64,000 nucleotides of DNA from an uncultured Paracoccaceae bacterium. GTDB taxonomy: Bacteria > Pseudomonadota > Alphaproteobacteria > Rhodobacterales > Rhodobacteraceae. The DNA lies in contig CANLNM010000010.1 in assembly GCA_947492475.1 (NCBI GenBank), positions 1 to 64,000 on the forward strand, written 5' to 3'. The notes under the pieces were generated by a model. That model had not been told where the DNA came from. It ran no database searches and saw only the letters and a program-made list of their open reading frames with translations. Both the position numbers and the translations under genes were made by a program. Positions 36,506 to 46,791 of this stretch are shown piece by piece; the first letter of the stretch is position 1, and every line of letters starts with the position of its first letter.

Positions 36506-37831
36506 ATGAGACATTTGAAACGCCTTCTTAGCGCCTTTGGGGTTGCGGTGATGACATTGGCCAGCCCGGCCGTGTTTGCCGAACCTTTGCGGCTGGAATT
36601 GGATCGCGGGGTGTCAGAACCCATGCCGTTTGCCATTCCCGCATTTGAGGTCGAAACCCCCGGTGCCGAAGCAATGGCGCAGCAGATCGCCCAAGTGATC
36701 GCGCAGGATTTGGCTGGAACCGGCCTGTTTCGTCCGGTGCCGTCCAGTGCCTTCATTTCGCAGCATAACAGTTTTGCGCAACCGGTGGCCTTTACCGATT
36801 GGCGCGCGATCAACACACAGGCGCTGATCACTGGGGCCGTGGCGGTTCAGGGCGGTCAGGTTGTAGTGAAATTCCGCCTGCATGACGTGTTTCTGGGCGA
36901 AGAAATGGGCAGCGGTCAGCAATTGGTTGGCACCACCGATGGCTGGCGTCGCATGGGGCACAAAGTGGCCGATCAGGTCTATTCGCGGATCACGGGTGAA
37001 ACCGGATATTTTGACAGCCGCGTTGTGATGGTGGGCGAAACAGGCCCCAAAGATGACCGTCGCAAACGCTTGGCAATCATGGATTTTGACGGTGAAAACC
37101 TGCAATACCTCACCGATAGCGGTGCTATTGTTTTGGCCCCTCGGTTTTCGCCAAACGGTGATCGGGTCCTTTATACCAGCTATGAAAGCGGTTTTCCGCG
37201 CATCAATGTGCTGGATGTTGGCAGCGTCACCCGGCAGCAATTGACGACCCAACCGGGTGAAATGGCGTTTAGCCCTCGGTTCAGCCGCGATGGGCGTCAG
37301 GTGATTTATTCACTGGCATCTGGTGGCAATACCGATATCTGGCGCACCGATCTGGCCACGGGGCAGCATCAGCGCCTGACATCAGCGCCGTCCATCGAAA
37401 CCGCGCCCAGCTTTAGCCCGGACGGGTCGCAGATCGTGTTTGAAAGTGATCGTTCTGGCACGCAGCAATTGTACATCATGTCCGCAAGTGGCGGAGAAGC
37501 CAGAAGAATTTCGTTCGAAAGCGGCCGTTACGGCAGCCCGGTTTGGTCGCCACGTGGGGATCTGATTGCCTTTACCCGTCAAAGCGAAGGCCGGTTTCAT
37601 ATCGGCGTAATGCGCACAGATGGGTCCGGTGAACGGGTGTTAACCAATTCCCCACTGGACGAAGGTCCAAGCTGGTCCCCCAATGGTCGCGTGGTGATGT
37701 TTACCCGCGAAACGCTGGGGGCGACCGGTGGTCCGTCGCTTTATTCTGTGGATGTGTCGGGGCGCAATTTACGTCGTGTCTCAACGCCTGGATTTGCCTC
37801 TGATCCGTCATGGGGTCCTTTGCAGAACTAA
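36506..37831 (+). CDS. Tol-Pal system protein TolB
   Basis: TolB, 441 residues, periplasmic. Signal peptide to about residue 25 (VFAEPL). An N-terminal alpha/beta domain is followed by a six-bladed WD40-like propeller (from about 175) with repeated [41 protein letters not shown] and [10 protein letters not shown] motifs. It binds Pal and TolA and is a hub of envelope constriction. It begins 97 bases after tolA. Confidence 0.97.
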   Translation: MRHLKRLLSAFGVAVMTLASPAVFAEPLRLELDRGVSEPMPFAIPAFEVETPGAEAMAQQIAQVIAQDLAGTGLFRPVPSSAFISQHNSFAQPVAFTDWRAINTQALITGAVAVQGGQVVVKFRLHDVFLGEEMGSGQQLVGTTDGWRRMGHKVADQVYSRITGETGYFDSRVVMVGETGPKDDRRKRLAIMDFDGENLQYLTDSGAIVLAPRFSPNGDRVLYTSYESGFPRINVLDVGSVTRQQLTTQPGEMAFSPRFSRDGRQVIYSLASGGNTDIWRTDLATGQHQRLTSAPSIETAPSFSPDGSQIVFESDRSGTQQLYIMSASGGEARRISFESGRYGSPVWSPRGDLIAFTRQSEGRFHIGVMRTDGSGERVLTNSPLDEGPSWSPNGRVVMFTRETLGATGGPSLYSVDVSGRNLRRVSTPGFASDPSWGPLQN

Positions 37832-37911
37832 TGCACAGATAATCTATAGGCAGGCCGGGCCACGTCATGATAAATAGGCCCTAACAAGAAAACGCATACA
37901 GGATATTAACC

Positions 37912-38433
37912 ATGAACACCCTTATCAAAGCAGGCGTGCTGATTTCCGCACTGGCCGTTTCGGCCTGTACCAATCCCAACCGCTTTGGCGAAGACAGCAG
38001 CACAAATCTATCGCCCGCTGGCGCCAATGTGCCGGTTGCGCCGATCAATCCGGCGTCTGATCCGGCAACGCCGCAATATTTCAGCCAAACCATTGGCGAT
38101 CGGGTGCTGTTTCCGGTGGATCAATCCACATTGACCCCAACCGCGATGGGCATTCTGGACGGACAGGCCCAGTGGCTGTTGACCAATTCGGATTATCTGG
38201 CCGTGATCGAAGGCCACGCCGATGAACAGGGCACACGGGAATATAACCTCGCGCTTGGGGCGCGCCGGTCCAATGCTGTGCGGGAATATCTGGTGTCCAA
38301 AGGCGTTCCATCGAACCGCATTCGCACGATCAGCTACGGCAAAGAACGCCCGGCGGCTGTTTGTTCTGCGGAATCCTGCTATGCAGAAAACCGTCGGTCT
38401 GTGACGGTGATTTCGATTGGCTCGCTGAGCTAA
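37912..38433 (+). CDS. Peptidoglycan-associated lipoprotein Pal
   Basis: Pal, 173 residues, outer-membrane lipoprotein anchored to peptidoglycan. Lipobox L-A-V-S-A-C19. After a Pro/Ala-rich linker the OmpA-like domain (about 60-173) has the peptidoglycan-binding motif IEGHADEQGTREYNLALGARRS. Starts 80 bases after tolB with ACAGGATATT as ribosome binding site. Confidence 0.97.
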   Translation: MNTLIKAGVLISALAVSACTNPNRFGEDSSTNLSPAGANVPVAPINPASDPATPQYFSQTIGDRVLFPVDQSTLTPTAMGILDGQAQWLLTNSDYLAVIEGHADEQGTREYNLALGARRSNAVREYLVSKGVPSNRIRTISYGKERPAAVCSAESCYAENRRSVTVISIGSLS

Positions 38434-38457
38434 ATCAGCGGTGATGATGCGGGGAAA

Positions 38458-39282
38458 ATGATGCGGATTTTGGGGACTTTGGCTTTGATTGCCGGGCTGT
38501 CTGGCCCGGCCATGGCGCAGGATGCAAACGATCAGACCCTGGCGGATATCCGTCAGGAATTGACGGTGCTTTACGTGGAAATTCAGCGCCTCAAAGGTGA
38601 GCTGAACACAACCGGAACCCCGCAAAATGCTGCTGGGGCCGGGTCTGCGCTGGAACGGTTGACCGCCATCGAAGGCGAATTGCAGCGCCTGACCGGCAAA
38701 ACCGAAGAGCTGGAATTTCGCATCAATCGCATCACCCGCGACGGGACCAACCGGATCGGCGATCTGGAATTCCGTCTATGTGAACTGGAAACGGTTTGCG
38801 ACATTGCGGCATTGGGCGACACGCCGTCTTTGGGTGGGATCGACAATGATACCAGCGTGCCTGTGGCTGATGCGCCGACACAAAACGGGCCGGTTCTGGC
38901 CGTCGGGGAACGTGCCGATTTTGACGCTGCCAAATCCGCCTTTGAGGCGGGGGATTACCGGTCTGCCGCGGACCAGTTTGCCACGTTTAACGTGACCTAT
39001 CCCGGCGGCCATTTGGCCCCCGAAGCGGACTATCTGCGCGGCGAAGCGTTTGAAAGTCTTGGGGAAATGACCAATGCGGCGCGGGCCTATTTGGATGCGT
39101 TTAGTGGCGCCCCAGAAGGGACGCGCGCACCGGATGCGTTGTTTAAGCTGGGCGCGTCACTAGGTGCGCTTGGTCAACAACAGGATGCCTGCATCACCCT
39201 AAGCGAAGTGGTCACCCGTTTCCCAAGTTCCGAAGCGGCCATGGATGCGCAATCTGCGCGGGCCAATCTGGGATGCAACTAA
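38458..39282 (+). CDS. Tol-Pal system protein CpoB (YbgF)
   Basis: CpoB/YbgF, 274 residues, periplasmic, coordinates outer-membrane constriction with cell-wall synthesis. Signal peptide about 1-21 (AMAQ). A coiled-coil (about 25-105) forms the trimer, then TPR repeats follow to the end (DAAKSAFEAGDYRSAADQF, YLRGEAFESLGEMTNAARAY). Two Met codons at the start leave one residue unclear. Its end overlaps tilS by ten bases. Confidence 0.94.
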   Translation: MMRILGTLALIAGLSGPAMAQDANDQTLADIRQELTVLYVEIQRLKGELNTTGTPQNAAGAGSALERLTAIEGELQRLTGKTEELEFRINRITRDGTNRIGDLEFRLCELETVCDIAALGDTPSLGGIDNDTSVPVADAPTQNGPVLAVGERADFDAAKSAFEAGDYRSAADQFATFNVTYPGGHLAPEADYLRGEAFESLGEMTNAARAYLDAFSGAPEGTRAPDALFKLGASLGALGQQQDACITLSEVVTRFPSSEAAMDAQSARANLGCN

Positions 39283-40541
39283 CCGGGCAAGCGGCGGTTG
39301 ACGCCTTTTGCGACGCCCACGCGGTTCATTCACAAAACGGATTGATTGGTATCGCCGTGTCTGGTGGTGGCGACAGTATGGCACTGCTTCAGATGGCGCA
39401 TATTGCGGGGCAGAAATCCGGGCAGGATATCATGGCCGTGACGGTCGATCACGGATTGCGCGCCGAGGCCGCACAAGAAGCCGAAACCGTTGGTCAGTTT
39501 TGCAAATCCCGGAACATTTCCCACACTATTCTCAATTGGGAAAACTGGTCGGGGCAGGGGAATTTGCAGGCCGCAGCCCGCAACGCCCGCTATGATTTGA
39601 TCACAAACTGGGCCAATGCCCACGGTGTAGCGCGCGTGTTGCTGGGCCATACTGCGGATGATCAGGCCGAAACGTTTTTGATGCGGTTGGCGCGTGGGTC
39701 CGGGGTGGATGGTTTGGCGGGGATGTCGCCGGATTCGGGGCTGTTTCACCGCCCATTGCTGAACACATCCCGGCAAGAATTGCGTGATTTTTTGCAGGAT
39801 CAAAACATTGATTGGGTCGATGATCCGTCCAATGACGATACCCAATTTGATCGGGTCAAAGCCCGTCAAATGCGGGCGCAGTTGGAAACATTGGGATTGA
39901 CCCAAACACGGATTTTGCAGACCGTTTCACATATGAAAAAGGCGAAAACGGCGCTGTCTATGGCGGCGCATGACTTTGCACAGAACCACGTCACGCAGGA
40001 TTTTGGGGATCTCATTTTTGATCTGCCTGCCTTGCGATTGCATCATTCGGATACGGAACCGCGGGTGATGGCTGCGGCTGTGCAATGGATCAGCAATGCC
40101 GATTATCGCCCCCGCCTAGAGGCGCTGCAGGATGCGGTTGCGACGGCCCAACAGGGCAAAGCGCGCACATTGGGCGGGGTGCTGTTTTCGCCACAACGGG
40201 ACGGGACCCTGAGGTTAAGCCGGGAATTTAACGCCGTGGCTGAAGAAAAGATCGAGTGTAATCCAATCAGCGCACAATTTGCGATCTGGGACGGGCGGTG
40301 GCGCATATCGGGCGTATTGGCGTCGCCGGATACCCAGGGGATTGTCCACATCGCCCCCCTCGCAGAGGCGGTTTCGCAATGTCCGAACTGGCGTGATTCT
40401 GGTTTGCCGCGCAAATCTTTGATGGCGTCGCCGGCGATTTGGCAGGGTGAAACCCTGATTGCGGCCCCTTTGGCGGGGTTAAATCCCAATTGGACGGCGC
40501 AGATTGCCACGGATTTCAACTCGTTCCTGCTTTCGCATTGA
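39273..40541 (+). CDS. tRNA(Ile)-lysidine synthase TilS
   Basis: TilS, 422 residues, converts the wobble cytidine of tRNA-Ile(CAU) to lysidine. The PP-loop is S30-G-G-G-D-S35 (AVSGGGDSMAL). LGHTADDQAETFLMRLARGSG matches the core active site. A C-terminal substrate-binding part follows. Overlap with cpoB by ten bases in another frame. It precedes ftsH by 81 bases. Confidence 0.95.
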   Translation: MQLTGQAAVDAFCDAHAVHSQNGLIGIAVSGGGDSMALLQMAHIAGQKSGQDIMAVTVDHGLRAEAAQEAETVGQFCKSRNISHTILNWENWSGQGNLQAAARNARYDLITNWANAHGVARVLLGHTADDQAETFLMRLARGSGVDGLAGMSPDSGLFHRPLLNTSRQELRDFLQDQNIDWVDDPSNDDTQFDRVKARQMRAQLETLGLTQTRILQTVSHMKKAKTALSMAAHDFAQNHVTQDFGDLIFDLPALRLHHSDTEPRVMAAAVQWISNADYRPRLEALQDAVATAQQGKARTLGGVLFSPQRDGTLRLSREFNAVAEEKIECNPISAQFAIWDGRWRISGVLASPDTQGIVHIAPLAEAVSQCPNWRDSGLPRKSLMASPAIWQGETLIAAPLAGLNPNWTAQIATDFNSFLLSH

Positions 40542-40622
40542 AGTACGCGCACAAACCCTTATTTTAGACAGGTGGTCGGCGCGCCCCACGCGCGCCCGCA
40601 AATAATTCTATAGGAGCCTCCT

Positions 40623-42536
40623 TTGGGCAACGCACGTAATCTGGCTTTCTGGGTCGTCCTCTTCTTGTTGATCCTCGCGCTTTTCAATCTGTTCAGCGGA
40701 GGGCAAGGCACGACGTCTTCGACCGCGCGGACGTATTCCGATTTTGTTGAGGCTGTCGATAATGGCACCGTGACCCAAGTTGTGCTGGATGGCGAACAAT
40801 TGCGCTATGTCACAACGGGCGGCGATGCCTATGTCACGATCCGCCCGGATGACGCCAAAGTCACCGACATGCTGATCGCCAACGACATTCCTGTGCGCGC
40901 CGAAGCCCAAGAGCAGAACGGTTTCGCAACCTTCATCCTTGGGCTGTTGCCCTTCTTGCTGCTGATCGGTGTCTGGATCTATTTCATGAACCGGATGCAG
41001 GGCGGCGGCAAAGGCGGCGCGATGGGCTTTGGCAAATCCAAGGCCAAACTACTGACCGAGAAAAACGGTCGTGTCACGTTTGACGATGTGGCCGGGATCG
41101 ACGAAGCCAAAGAAGAGCTGGAAGAGATCGTCGAATTCCTACGCAATCCACAGAAATTCAGCCGTCTTGGCGGGAAAATCCCCAAAGGCGCGTTGCTGGT
41201 GGGCCCTCCGGGGACCGGTAAAACGTTGCTGGCGCGTGCCATTGCAGGCGAAGCGGGCGTGCCGTTCTTTACCATTTCGGGGTCTGACTTTGTGGAAATG
41301 TTCGTCGGTGTGGGTGCATCCCGTGTGCGCGACATGTTTGAACAGGCCAAGAAAAACGCGCCATGTATTTTGTTCATCGATGAAATCGACGCTGTGGGCC
41401 GGGCCCGTGGTGTGGGCATTGGCGGTGGCAATGACGAACGCGAACAGACATTGAATCAATTGCTGGTGGAAATGGACGGCTTTGAGGCCAATGAAGGCAT
41501 CATTATCGTTGCTGCCACCAACCGCCGTGATGTTTTGGACCCGGCTTTGCTGCGTCCGGGTCGGTTTGACCGTCAGGTGACGGTGCCCAACCCAGATATC
41601 AAAGGGCGCGACAAAATCCTTGGCGTGCATGCCCGCAAAGTGCCACTGGGCCCTGATGTAGATCTGCGCATCATTGCCCGTGGGACCCCCGGTTTTTCCG
41701 GTGCGGATCTGGCCAACCTCGTGAACGAAGCCGCGTTGATGGCCGCCCGGATCGGGCGACGCTTTGTGACGATGCTGGACTTTGAACAGGCCAAAGACAA
41801 AGTGATGATGGGCGCGGAACGGCGATCCATGGTTCTGACCGATGATCAGAAAGAAAAGACCGCCTATCACGAGGCTGGCCATGCGCTGGTTGGGATTAAA
41901 TTGCCCAAATGTGATCCGGTTTATAAGGCGACGATCATTCCGCGCGGCGGGGCCTTGGGTATGGTGATGAGCCTGCCTGAAATGGACAAGCTGCAAATGT
42001 TCAAAGACGAAGCCGAAGAGCGTATTGCCATGACCATGGCGGGCAAAGCGGCAGAAATCTGGAAATACGGCGCCGAAAGTGTATCATCGGGTCCGGTTGG
42101 TGATATCCAGCAGGCCAGCGCTTTAGCGCGATCCATGGTGATGCGGTATGGCATGTCCGACAAGGTCGGCAACATCGATTACGCAGAAGCAGCCGAAGGC
42201 TATTCCGGCAACACGGCTGGTTTTTCAGTGTCGGCCAGCACCAAAGAAATGATCGAAGAAGAAGTGAAACGCTTTATCGATGAGGGCTATAACGAAGCCT
42301 ATCGTCTGATCGAAGAATATTCGGTTGAGTTCGAACGTCTGGCGCAGGGTCTGTTGGAATATGAAACCCTGACGGGTGACGAAATCAAACGGGTCATGGC
42401 CGGTGAGCCGCTGAAATCTGATGATGATGACACGCATTCGGATTCTGGCAATGCGCCTTCTGTGACCGCGGTACCCAAAACCAAGCCAAAGAAACCAAAA
42501 TCTGATGGCGACATGGAGCCAGAGCCAAGCGCGTAA
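40623..42536 (+). CDS. ATP-dependent zinc metalloprotease FtsH
   Basis: FtsH, 637 residues, membrane-anchored AAA protease for quality control and regulated proteolysis. Two membrane segments (about 8-24 and 102-122), AAA module with Walker A GPPGTGKT (194-201), [10 protein letters not shown], and the zinc site H416-E-A-G-H420. An acidic tail follows the protease domain. The start is TTG, with AGGAG a few bases upstream; no ATG lies nearby in frame. Confidence 0.97.
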   Translation: MGNARNLAFWVVLFLLILALFNLFSGGQGTTSSTARTYSDFVEAVDNGTVTQVVLDGEQLRYVTTGGDAYVTIRPDDAKVTDMLIANDIPVRAEAQEQNGFATFILGLLPFLLLIGVWIYFMNRMQGGGKGGAMGFGKSKAKLLTEKNGRVTFDDVAGIDEAKEELEEIVEFLRNPQKFSRLGGKIPKGALLVGPPGTGKTLLARAIAGEAGVPFFTISGSDFVEMFVGVGASRVRDMFEQAKKNAPCILFIDEIDAVGRARGVGIGGGNDEREQTLNQLLVEMDGFEANEGIIIVAATNRRDVLDPALLRPGRFDRQVTVPNPDIKGRDKILGVHARKVPLGPDVDLRIIARGTPGFSGADLANLVNEAALMAARIGRRFVTMLDFEQAKDKVMMGAERRSMVLTDDQKEKTAYHEAGHALVGIKLPKCDPVYKATIIPRGGALGMVMSLPEMDKLQMFKDEAEERIAMTMAGKAAEIWKYGAESVSSGPVGDIQQASALARSMVMRYGMSDKVGNIDYAEAAEGYSGNTAGFSVSASTKEMIEEEVKRFIDEGYNEAYRLIEEYSVEFERLAQGLLEYETLTGDEIKRVMAGEPLKSDDDDTHSDSGNAPSVTAVPKTKPKKPKSDGDMEPEPSA

Positions 42537-42560
42537 TCACGCGTCAGGTCCGAAACAAAG

Positions 42561-42588
42561 AAACGGCTGGGGTAACCCGGCCGTTTTT
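42561..42588 (+). terminator. Strong terminator after ftsH
   Basis: AAACGGCTGGG (42561-42571) and CCCGGCCGTTT (42576-42586) pair over eleven positions (one G-T wobble) with a four-base loop, followed by TTGGTTTTGG. It closes the long ruv-tol-ftsH run. Confidence 0.85.
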
Positions 42589-42646
42589 GGTTTTGGGGTT
42601 TGATGCGCGTCTGGATCGGGAATGTGGCCGCTGTTATGCTGTTGGC

Positions 42647-43096
42647 ATGACAAACCCATGTGCCACCGCCAAAGTGTTCATCCGTCGTCCCGTCAGTGCC
42701 GTTTACGACGCTTTTGCCGACCCTGAAATCATGACAAAGTTTTGGTTCCCCAAGGCCCGCGGCCAATTGGAAACGGGCAAAGACGTGTTGTGGTATTTGG
42801 GGACAGACACAGACGCCTATGCGATCACGGTGCGGGTCAAATCCGCGATCGCACCGCGCGAAATTATCATCGACTGGGGCGATGAGGATCAATTTACCCA
42901 AGTGGTCTGGGAATTTGAAAGCGCAGATGATGGCTCCGTGATGCGCATCACCGAAAGCGGATTTAGGGGCACAGACGCGGAAATCACCGCCAGTGCGCTT
43001 GAATCCACCGGGGGCTTTAATCAGGTGGCGATTGCCGCCAAGGCCCTGTTAGAACACGGGGCAGCGATCAATATCGTGCAGGATCATGTGGCTTGA
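42647..43096 (+). CDS. SRPBCC/AHSA1-like domain protein
   Basis: 149-residue protein with the START/SRPBCC fold, AHSA1-like. IRRPVSAVYDAFADPEIMTKFWFPKARGQLETGK is the typical N-terminal signature, and an aromatic, acidic core follows with VWEFESADDGSVMRITESGFRG. These proteins bind hydrophobic ligands; some act as toxin-like or Hsp90 co-chaperone relatives. The ligand is unknown. Start at the ATG at 42647; upstream codons are in the ftsH terminator area. Confidence 0.75.
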   Translation: MTNPCATAKVFIRRPVSAVYDAFADPEIMTKFWFPKARGQLETGKDVLWYLGTDTDAYAITVRVKSAIAPREIIIDWGDEDQFTQVVWEFESADDGSVMRITESGFRGTDAEITASALESTGGFNQVAIAAKALLEHGAAINIVQDHVA

Positions 43097-43101
43097 TTAA
43101 A

Positions 43102-43419
43102 TCAAAGCCCGGCTTCGGCGGCGCGTTGTAATCCCATGCCGAGGAACACCATGATCATCAACGCACCGAATGACACGCCAAACGCGACATAGGTGATCCG
43201 GCCAACTTTGCTGAAGTCCTGAAAAAGTTTGTACATTTCATTGAACGACGCGCCGAGCGGTATAAAAACCAGCGTTGCCGCCATCAAACAAACGGTCGTA
43301 ACCAATAGGACCAACAGGTAGGAATCCATCCAATCCGGGCCACGGACAAATCCGAAATCATAGGCAGAGGCATGTGTGGGGGTGATGAGGGCCAAACAAA
43401 GGGCAACTCTTAGATACAT
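43102..43419 (-). CDS. Small exported membrane protein, unknown
   Basis: About 105 residues. N-terminal signal-like segment MYLRVALCLALITPTHASA, then two further hydrophobic segments (about 33-56 and 80-99). GGAAAAAACG precedes this ATG; a TTG 12 bases upstream is an alternative start. No family recognised. It is convergent with the SRPBCC gene, five bases apart. Confidence 0.55.
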   Translation of the reverse strand: MYLRVALCLALITPTHASAYDFGFVRGPDWMDSYLLVLLVTTVCLMAATLVFIPLGASFNEMYKLFQDFSKVGRITYVAFGVSFGALMIMVFLGMGLQRAAEAGL

Positions 43420-43570
43420 CGTTTTTTCCAATAGTTAGGTGACTGGGTTTTTCATGCCTGCAGCGGTGGCAAATTTTTGACATCTGAACAAAGGACGGTC
43501 GTCGATTGAGCAGGGTTGCGATTGGATTGCTTTGTATGCAATTGTATACCAAATTGTGAGGCGCGGAAAA

Positions 43571-44347
43571 ATGACATCAGCCGATTGGAATACCACCCAG
43601 TATACTGCGTACAGGTCGTTGCGATTGCAGCCAGCACTGGATTTGCTGGCGCGGGTGCCCAGCCTGCCGCAAGGGGATGTGATTGATCTGGGGTGTGGCA
43701 CGGGCGTTGCGGCGGCGGATCTGCAAACGCGGTTTCCGGGTCGCAAATTAATAGGCGTGGAACAATCCGAAACGATGATTGGCAAAGCCATCCAAACGGG
43801 GCTGTATCACCGGTTGGATCAGGCGGATATCGCGCTTTGGTCGCCGCATGATCGCCCGGCATTGATTTTTTCCAACGCCGTGCTGCATTGGTTGCCGGAT
43901 CACTCAGCCCTGTTTGCCCGACTTGTTCAAATGCTTGCGCCGCGCGGCGTGCTTGCTGTGCAAATGCCACGCCAGTTTATGGCGCCGTCCCATCATCTAT
44001 TGCGCGATCTTGCGCAACAGATGTTTCCCGACAGGTTTAACTTTGATTATTGGTCCCCGCCGGTGGCGACGCCGGACATATATATGTCGATGCTGTCAGA
44101 ACTGGGTGCGACGCAGATTTGGGAAACCGAATATTACCAACGTTTGGTCCCCGTGACAGCAGGCCACCCCGTGCGCCATTTTACCCAATCCACCGCGATG
44201 CGCCCGATCCTGGCCAAACTTTCTGATGCAGAGACCGCGCAATTCATATCTCACTATGATGCGGCGTTGATTGCGCAATATCCGCGACAATCCGACGGGG
44301 GGGTCGTGTTCCCGTTTCGGCGGTTATTTATGGTTGTCGCCAGTTAA
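43571..44347 (+). CDS. Trans-aconitate 2-methyltransferase (Tam-like)
   Basis: 258-residue SAM methyltransferase similar to Tam, which methylates trans-aconitate. The SAM-binding motif is DLGCGTG (about 38-44), and the segment HWLPDHSALFARLVQMLAPRGVLAVQMP agrees with Tam. The C-terminal part has the typical FPFRRLFMVV end. ATG at 43571 preceded by GCGCGGAAAA. It stands alone, 273 bases before fhs. Confidence 0.85.
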   Translation: MTSADWNTTQYTAYRSLRLQPALDLLARVPSLPQGDVIDLGCGTGVAAADLQTRFPGRKLIGVEQSETMIGKAIQTGLYHRLDQADIALWSPHDRPALIFSNAVLHWLPDHSALFARLVQMLAPRGVLAVQMPRQFMAPSHHLLRDLAQQMFPDRFNFDYWSPPVATPDIYMSMLSELGATQIWETEYYQRLVPVTAGHPVRHFTQSTAMRPILAKLSDAETAQFISHYDAALIAQYPRQSDGGVVFPFRRLFMVVAS

Positions 44348-44494
44348 GGCGCGTCAGGCGCTGTGCTGACTTTATAGAAATAGCAAAGCCCGCAGCCTGC
44401 GCCCGTCCAACGTGCCGGGGCAGGACAAATGACCCCATAACGGTGCACAGGTTTCTTATCCACGAAACTCATTTCTGGAATTGACGATTTTGGT

Positions 44495-44522
44495 CGTGAA
44501 AATGTCGCTATAGAATTTCACG
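44495..44522. promoter_or_regulatory. Dyad with embedded -10-like element upstream of fhs
   Basis: CGTGAAA (44495-44501) and TTTCACG (44516-44522) form a perfect seven-base inverted repeat around TATAGA (44509-44514), about 100 bases before fhs. It could be an operator over the -10 region. The -35 candidate TTGACG (44481-44486) is 22 bases away, too far for a standard promoter, so the promoter call is weak. Confidence 0.35.
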
Positions 44523-44620
44523 GACCATTGACGGACGGCTACATCTTGGGGGACGCATAAGACAACGCATCAGAACACGCACCCGTTTCTTTTCTACCGG
44601 TGCCAATAGGGAACGACGTT

Positions 44621-46297
44621 ATGAGCTTTAAGACCGATATTGAGATCGCCCGCGAGGCCAACAAAAAGCCGATCCAAGAGATTGGTGCGAAACTGGGCAT
44701 CGCCAGCGAACACCTGCTGCCCTATGGCCATGACAAAGCAAAGGTCAGCCAGGACTTTATCAATTCCGTTCAGGACCGCGAAAACGGCAAACTGATTCTG
44801 GTGACAGCGATCAACCCTACCCCGGCTGGGGAAGGCAAAACCACCACCACGGTTGGTCTGGGTGACGGTCTGAATGCGATCGGCAAAAACGCCGCGATCT
44901 GTATCCGCGAAGCATCCCTTGGGCCGAACTTTGGGATGAAAGGTGGTGCTGCCGGGGGTGGCTACGCCCAAGTGGTTCCGATGGAAGAAATGAACCTGCA
45001 TTTCACAGGCGATTTCCACGCGATCACATCCGCCCATAACCTGTTGTCCGCAATGATCGACAACCACATCTATTGGGGCAATGAGCTGGAAATCGATGAA
45101 CGCCGTGTGACATGGCGCCGGGTTCTGGACATGAACGACCGCGCGCTGCGTGACACCGTGACATCCCTTGGTGGCGTGTCCAACGGTTTCCCACGTCAGA
45201 CCGGGTTTGACATCACCGTTGCCTCCGAAGTGATGGCGATCCTGTGCCTGTCCAACGATCTGGACGATCTGCAAAAACGTCTGGGTGACATGATTGTGGC
45301 CTATCGCCGTGATCGTAGCCCGATCTATGCCCGTGACATCAAAGCCGACGGTGCGATGACGGTTCTGCTGCGCGACGCCATGCAGCCAAACATCGTGCAA
45401 ACGCTGGAAAACAACCCGGCCTTTGTACATGGTGGCCCATTTGCCAACATCGCCCATGGCTGTAACTCTGTCATTGCGACAAACACCGCGCTGAAACTGG
45501 CCGATTTTGTTGTGACCGAGGCCGGCTTTGGTGCTGATCTGGGTGCTGAAAAGTTCATGAACATCAAATGCCGCAAAGCAGGTCTGGCACCTGATTGTGT
45601 GGTTCTGGTGGCGACGATCCGCGCGATGAAAATGAACGGCGGCGTGGCCAAGGCCGATCTGGGCGACGAAAACGTCGATGCGGTCAACGAAGGCTGCGCA
45701 AACCTGGGACGTCACATTGGCAACCTGAAATCGTTCGGCGTGCCGGTTGTGGTTGCGATCAACCACTTTGTCACCGACACAGACGCCGAAGTGCAGGCCG
45801 TCAAAGACTATGTGGAAACTCAAGGGTCCGAAGCCATCCTGTGCATGCACTGGGCCAAAGGGTCCGAAGGCACCAAGGAACTGGCAACACGTGTGGCAGA
45901 GATTGCAGAAGCGGATGTCAGCCAGTTCTCACCGCTCTACAAAGACGAACTGCCTTTGTTTGAAAAAATGGAAACCATCGCGAAACGTATTTATCGCGCT
46001 GACGAAGTTTTGGCTGACAAGAAAATCCGCGATCAGCTGAAAGCTTGGGAAGATGCGGGATACGGTAACCTGCCGATCTGTATGGCAAAAACCCAGTATT
46101 CCTTTAGCACCGATCCAAGCCTGCGCGGCGCGCCGGTCGGCCATTCGGTTCCAGTTCGCGAAGTGCGTCTGGCCGCAGGCGCTGGGTTCATCGTGGCGGT
46201 CTGTGGTGAAATCATGACCATGCCGGGTCTGCCGCGCAAACCAGCCGCGGAAAACATCCGCATCAACGAAGAAGGCGTCGTCGAAGGCTTGTTCTAA
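44621..46297 (+). CDS. Formate-tetrahydrofolate ligase
   Basis: Fhs, 558 residues, joins formate and tetrahydrofolate with ATP to give 10-formyl-THF. The P-loop region [16 protein letters not shown] (about 65-80) and the long conserved stretches such as [11 protein letters not shown] at the end are clear. It feeds one-carbon units with the FolD enzymes encoded behind; in marine roseobacters such units come from demethylation of DMSP or methylated amines. Start ATG with ATAGGGAACGACG upstream. Length is normal for the family. Confidence 0.97.
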   Translation: MSFKTDIEIAREANKKPIQEIGAKLGIASEHLLPYGHDKAKVSQDFINSVQDRENGKLILVTAINPTPAGEGKTTTTVGLGDGLNAIGKNAAICIREASLGPNFGMKGGAAGGGYAQVVPMEEMNLHFTGDFHAITSAHNLLSAMIDNHIYWGNELEIDERRVTWRRVLDMNDRALRDTVTSLGGVSNGFPRQTGFDITVASEVMAILCLSNDLDDLQKRLGDMIVAYRRDRSPIYARDIKADGAMTVLLRDAMQPNIVQTLENNPAFVHGGPFANIAHGCNSVIATNTALKLADFVVTEAGFGADLGAEKFMNIKCRKAGLAPDCVVLVATIRAMKMNGGVAKADLGDENVDAVNEGCANLGRHIGNLKSFGVPVVVAINHFVTDTDAEVQAVKDYVETQGSEAILCMHWAKGSEGTKELATRVAEIAEADVSQFSPLYKDELPLFEKMETIAKRIYRADEVLADKKIRDQLKAWEDAGYGNLPICMAKTQYSFSTDPSLRGAPVGHSVPVREVRLAAGAGFIVAVCGEIMTMPGLPRKPAAENIRINEEGVVEGLF

Positions 46298-46308
46298 GCC
46301 GTCGATCC

Positions 46309-46361
46309 AAGTGGGGTCACAACGGTCGCAACCCCCTGCGGCCACATGATGCACCCCACTT
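46309..46361 (+). ncRNA. Nested hairpin after fhs
   Basis: AAGTGGGGT (46309-46317) pairs perfectly with ACCCCACTT (46353-46361), and inside it GGTCGC (46324-46329) pairs with GCGGCC (46338-46343, one G-T). No U-run follows. It may be a cis-RNA element or mRNA-stabilising structure in the fhs to chorismate mutase gap. Confidence 0.4.
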
Positions 46362-46387
46362 GCATTTACGTGCGTTAAAACCGATCT

Positions 46388-46406
46388 AGGGCAAAGGACT
46401 TGCCCT
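46388..46406 (+). promoter_or_regulatory. Second hairpin between fhs and chorismate mutase gene
   Basis: AGGGCAA and TTGCCCT pair perfectly over seven bases with a five-base loop, 69 bases before the chorismate mutase start. With the nested hairpin upstream it makes a structured leader. Confidence 0.4.
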
Positions 46407-46474
46407 GATCACCAAAATACGGTTTTTGCTGGGCGGGGCCGATTTGGCCCGTGGATTGCGCGACAGGAACCCCG

Positions 46475-46780
46475 ATGAAAGATCTGAAACCGCCCCAAGA
46501 TTGTGCCGATATGGTCGAATTACGACAGGCCATTGACGTTGTAGATCGTGAATTGGTGGCACTGTTGACGATCCGTGCGGGCTATATCGACCGGGCCATT
46601 GAAATCAAACGTGGCAACGGATTACCGGCACGGATTCCAACCCGTGTCGAAGATGTGGTCACCAAGGTGAAAGCCGAGGCAACCGAAACCGGTTTGGATG
46701 CGGATCTGGTAGAAGCGCTGTGGCGCAGATTGATTGACTGGTCGATCGCCCGCGAAGCCATGGTGATCGATCCCGAATAA
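46475..46780 (+). CDS. Chorismate mutase (AroQ type)
   Basis: 101 residues, all-helical AroQ fold, resembling monofunctional chorismate mutases and PchB-like enzymes. Helix 1 begins ELRQAIDVVDRELVALLTIRAGYID; the basic R and K residues needed for chorismate (R in TIRAGY, K in EIKRG, and R of IPTRVEDV) are present, and GLDADLVEALWRRLIDWSIAREA forms the last helix. Isochorismate-pyruvate lyase activity cannot be excluded. The gene lies 11 bases before the first folD; chorismate is the source of the p-aminobenzoate in folate, which may explain the location. Confidence 0.85.
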   Translation: MKDLKPPQDCADMVELRQAIDVVDRELVALLTIRAGYIDRAIEIKRGNGLPARIPTRVEDVVTKVKAEATETGLDADLVEALWRRLIDWSIAREAMVIDPE

Positions 46781-46791
46781 GGGAATTGCCC

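Noticed and set aside
40623..40640. Missing ATG for ftsH taken as a frameshift
   Set aside because: A TTG with a good AGGAG site begins the frame and the N-terminal membrane segment is complete.
44348..44620. Known folate riboswitch upstream of fhs
   Set aside because: I could not see the conserved core of a known THF riboswitch in this gap; a covariance search would be needed.
44594..45850. 418-codon open frame on the minus strand opposite fhs
   Set aside because: It lies fully antisense to fhs, whose protein is canonical over its whole length. The frame is a codon-bias shadow with His/Gln/Asn-rich nonsense composition.
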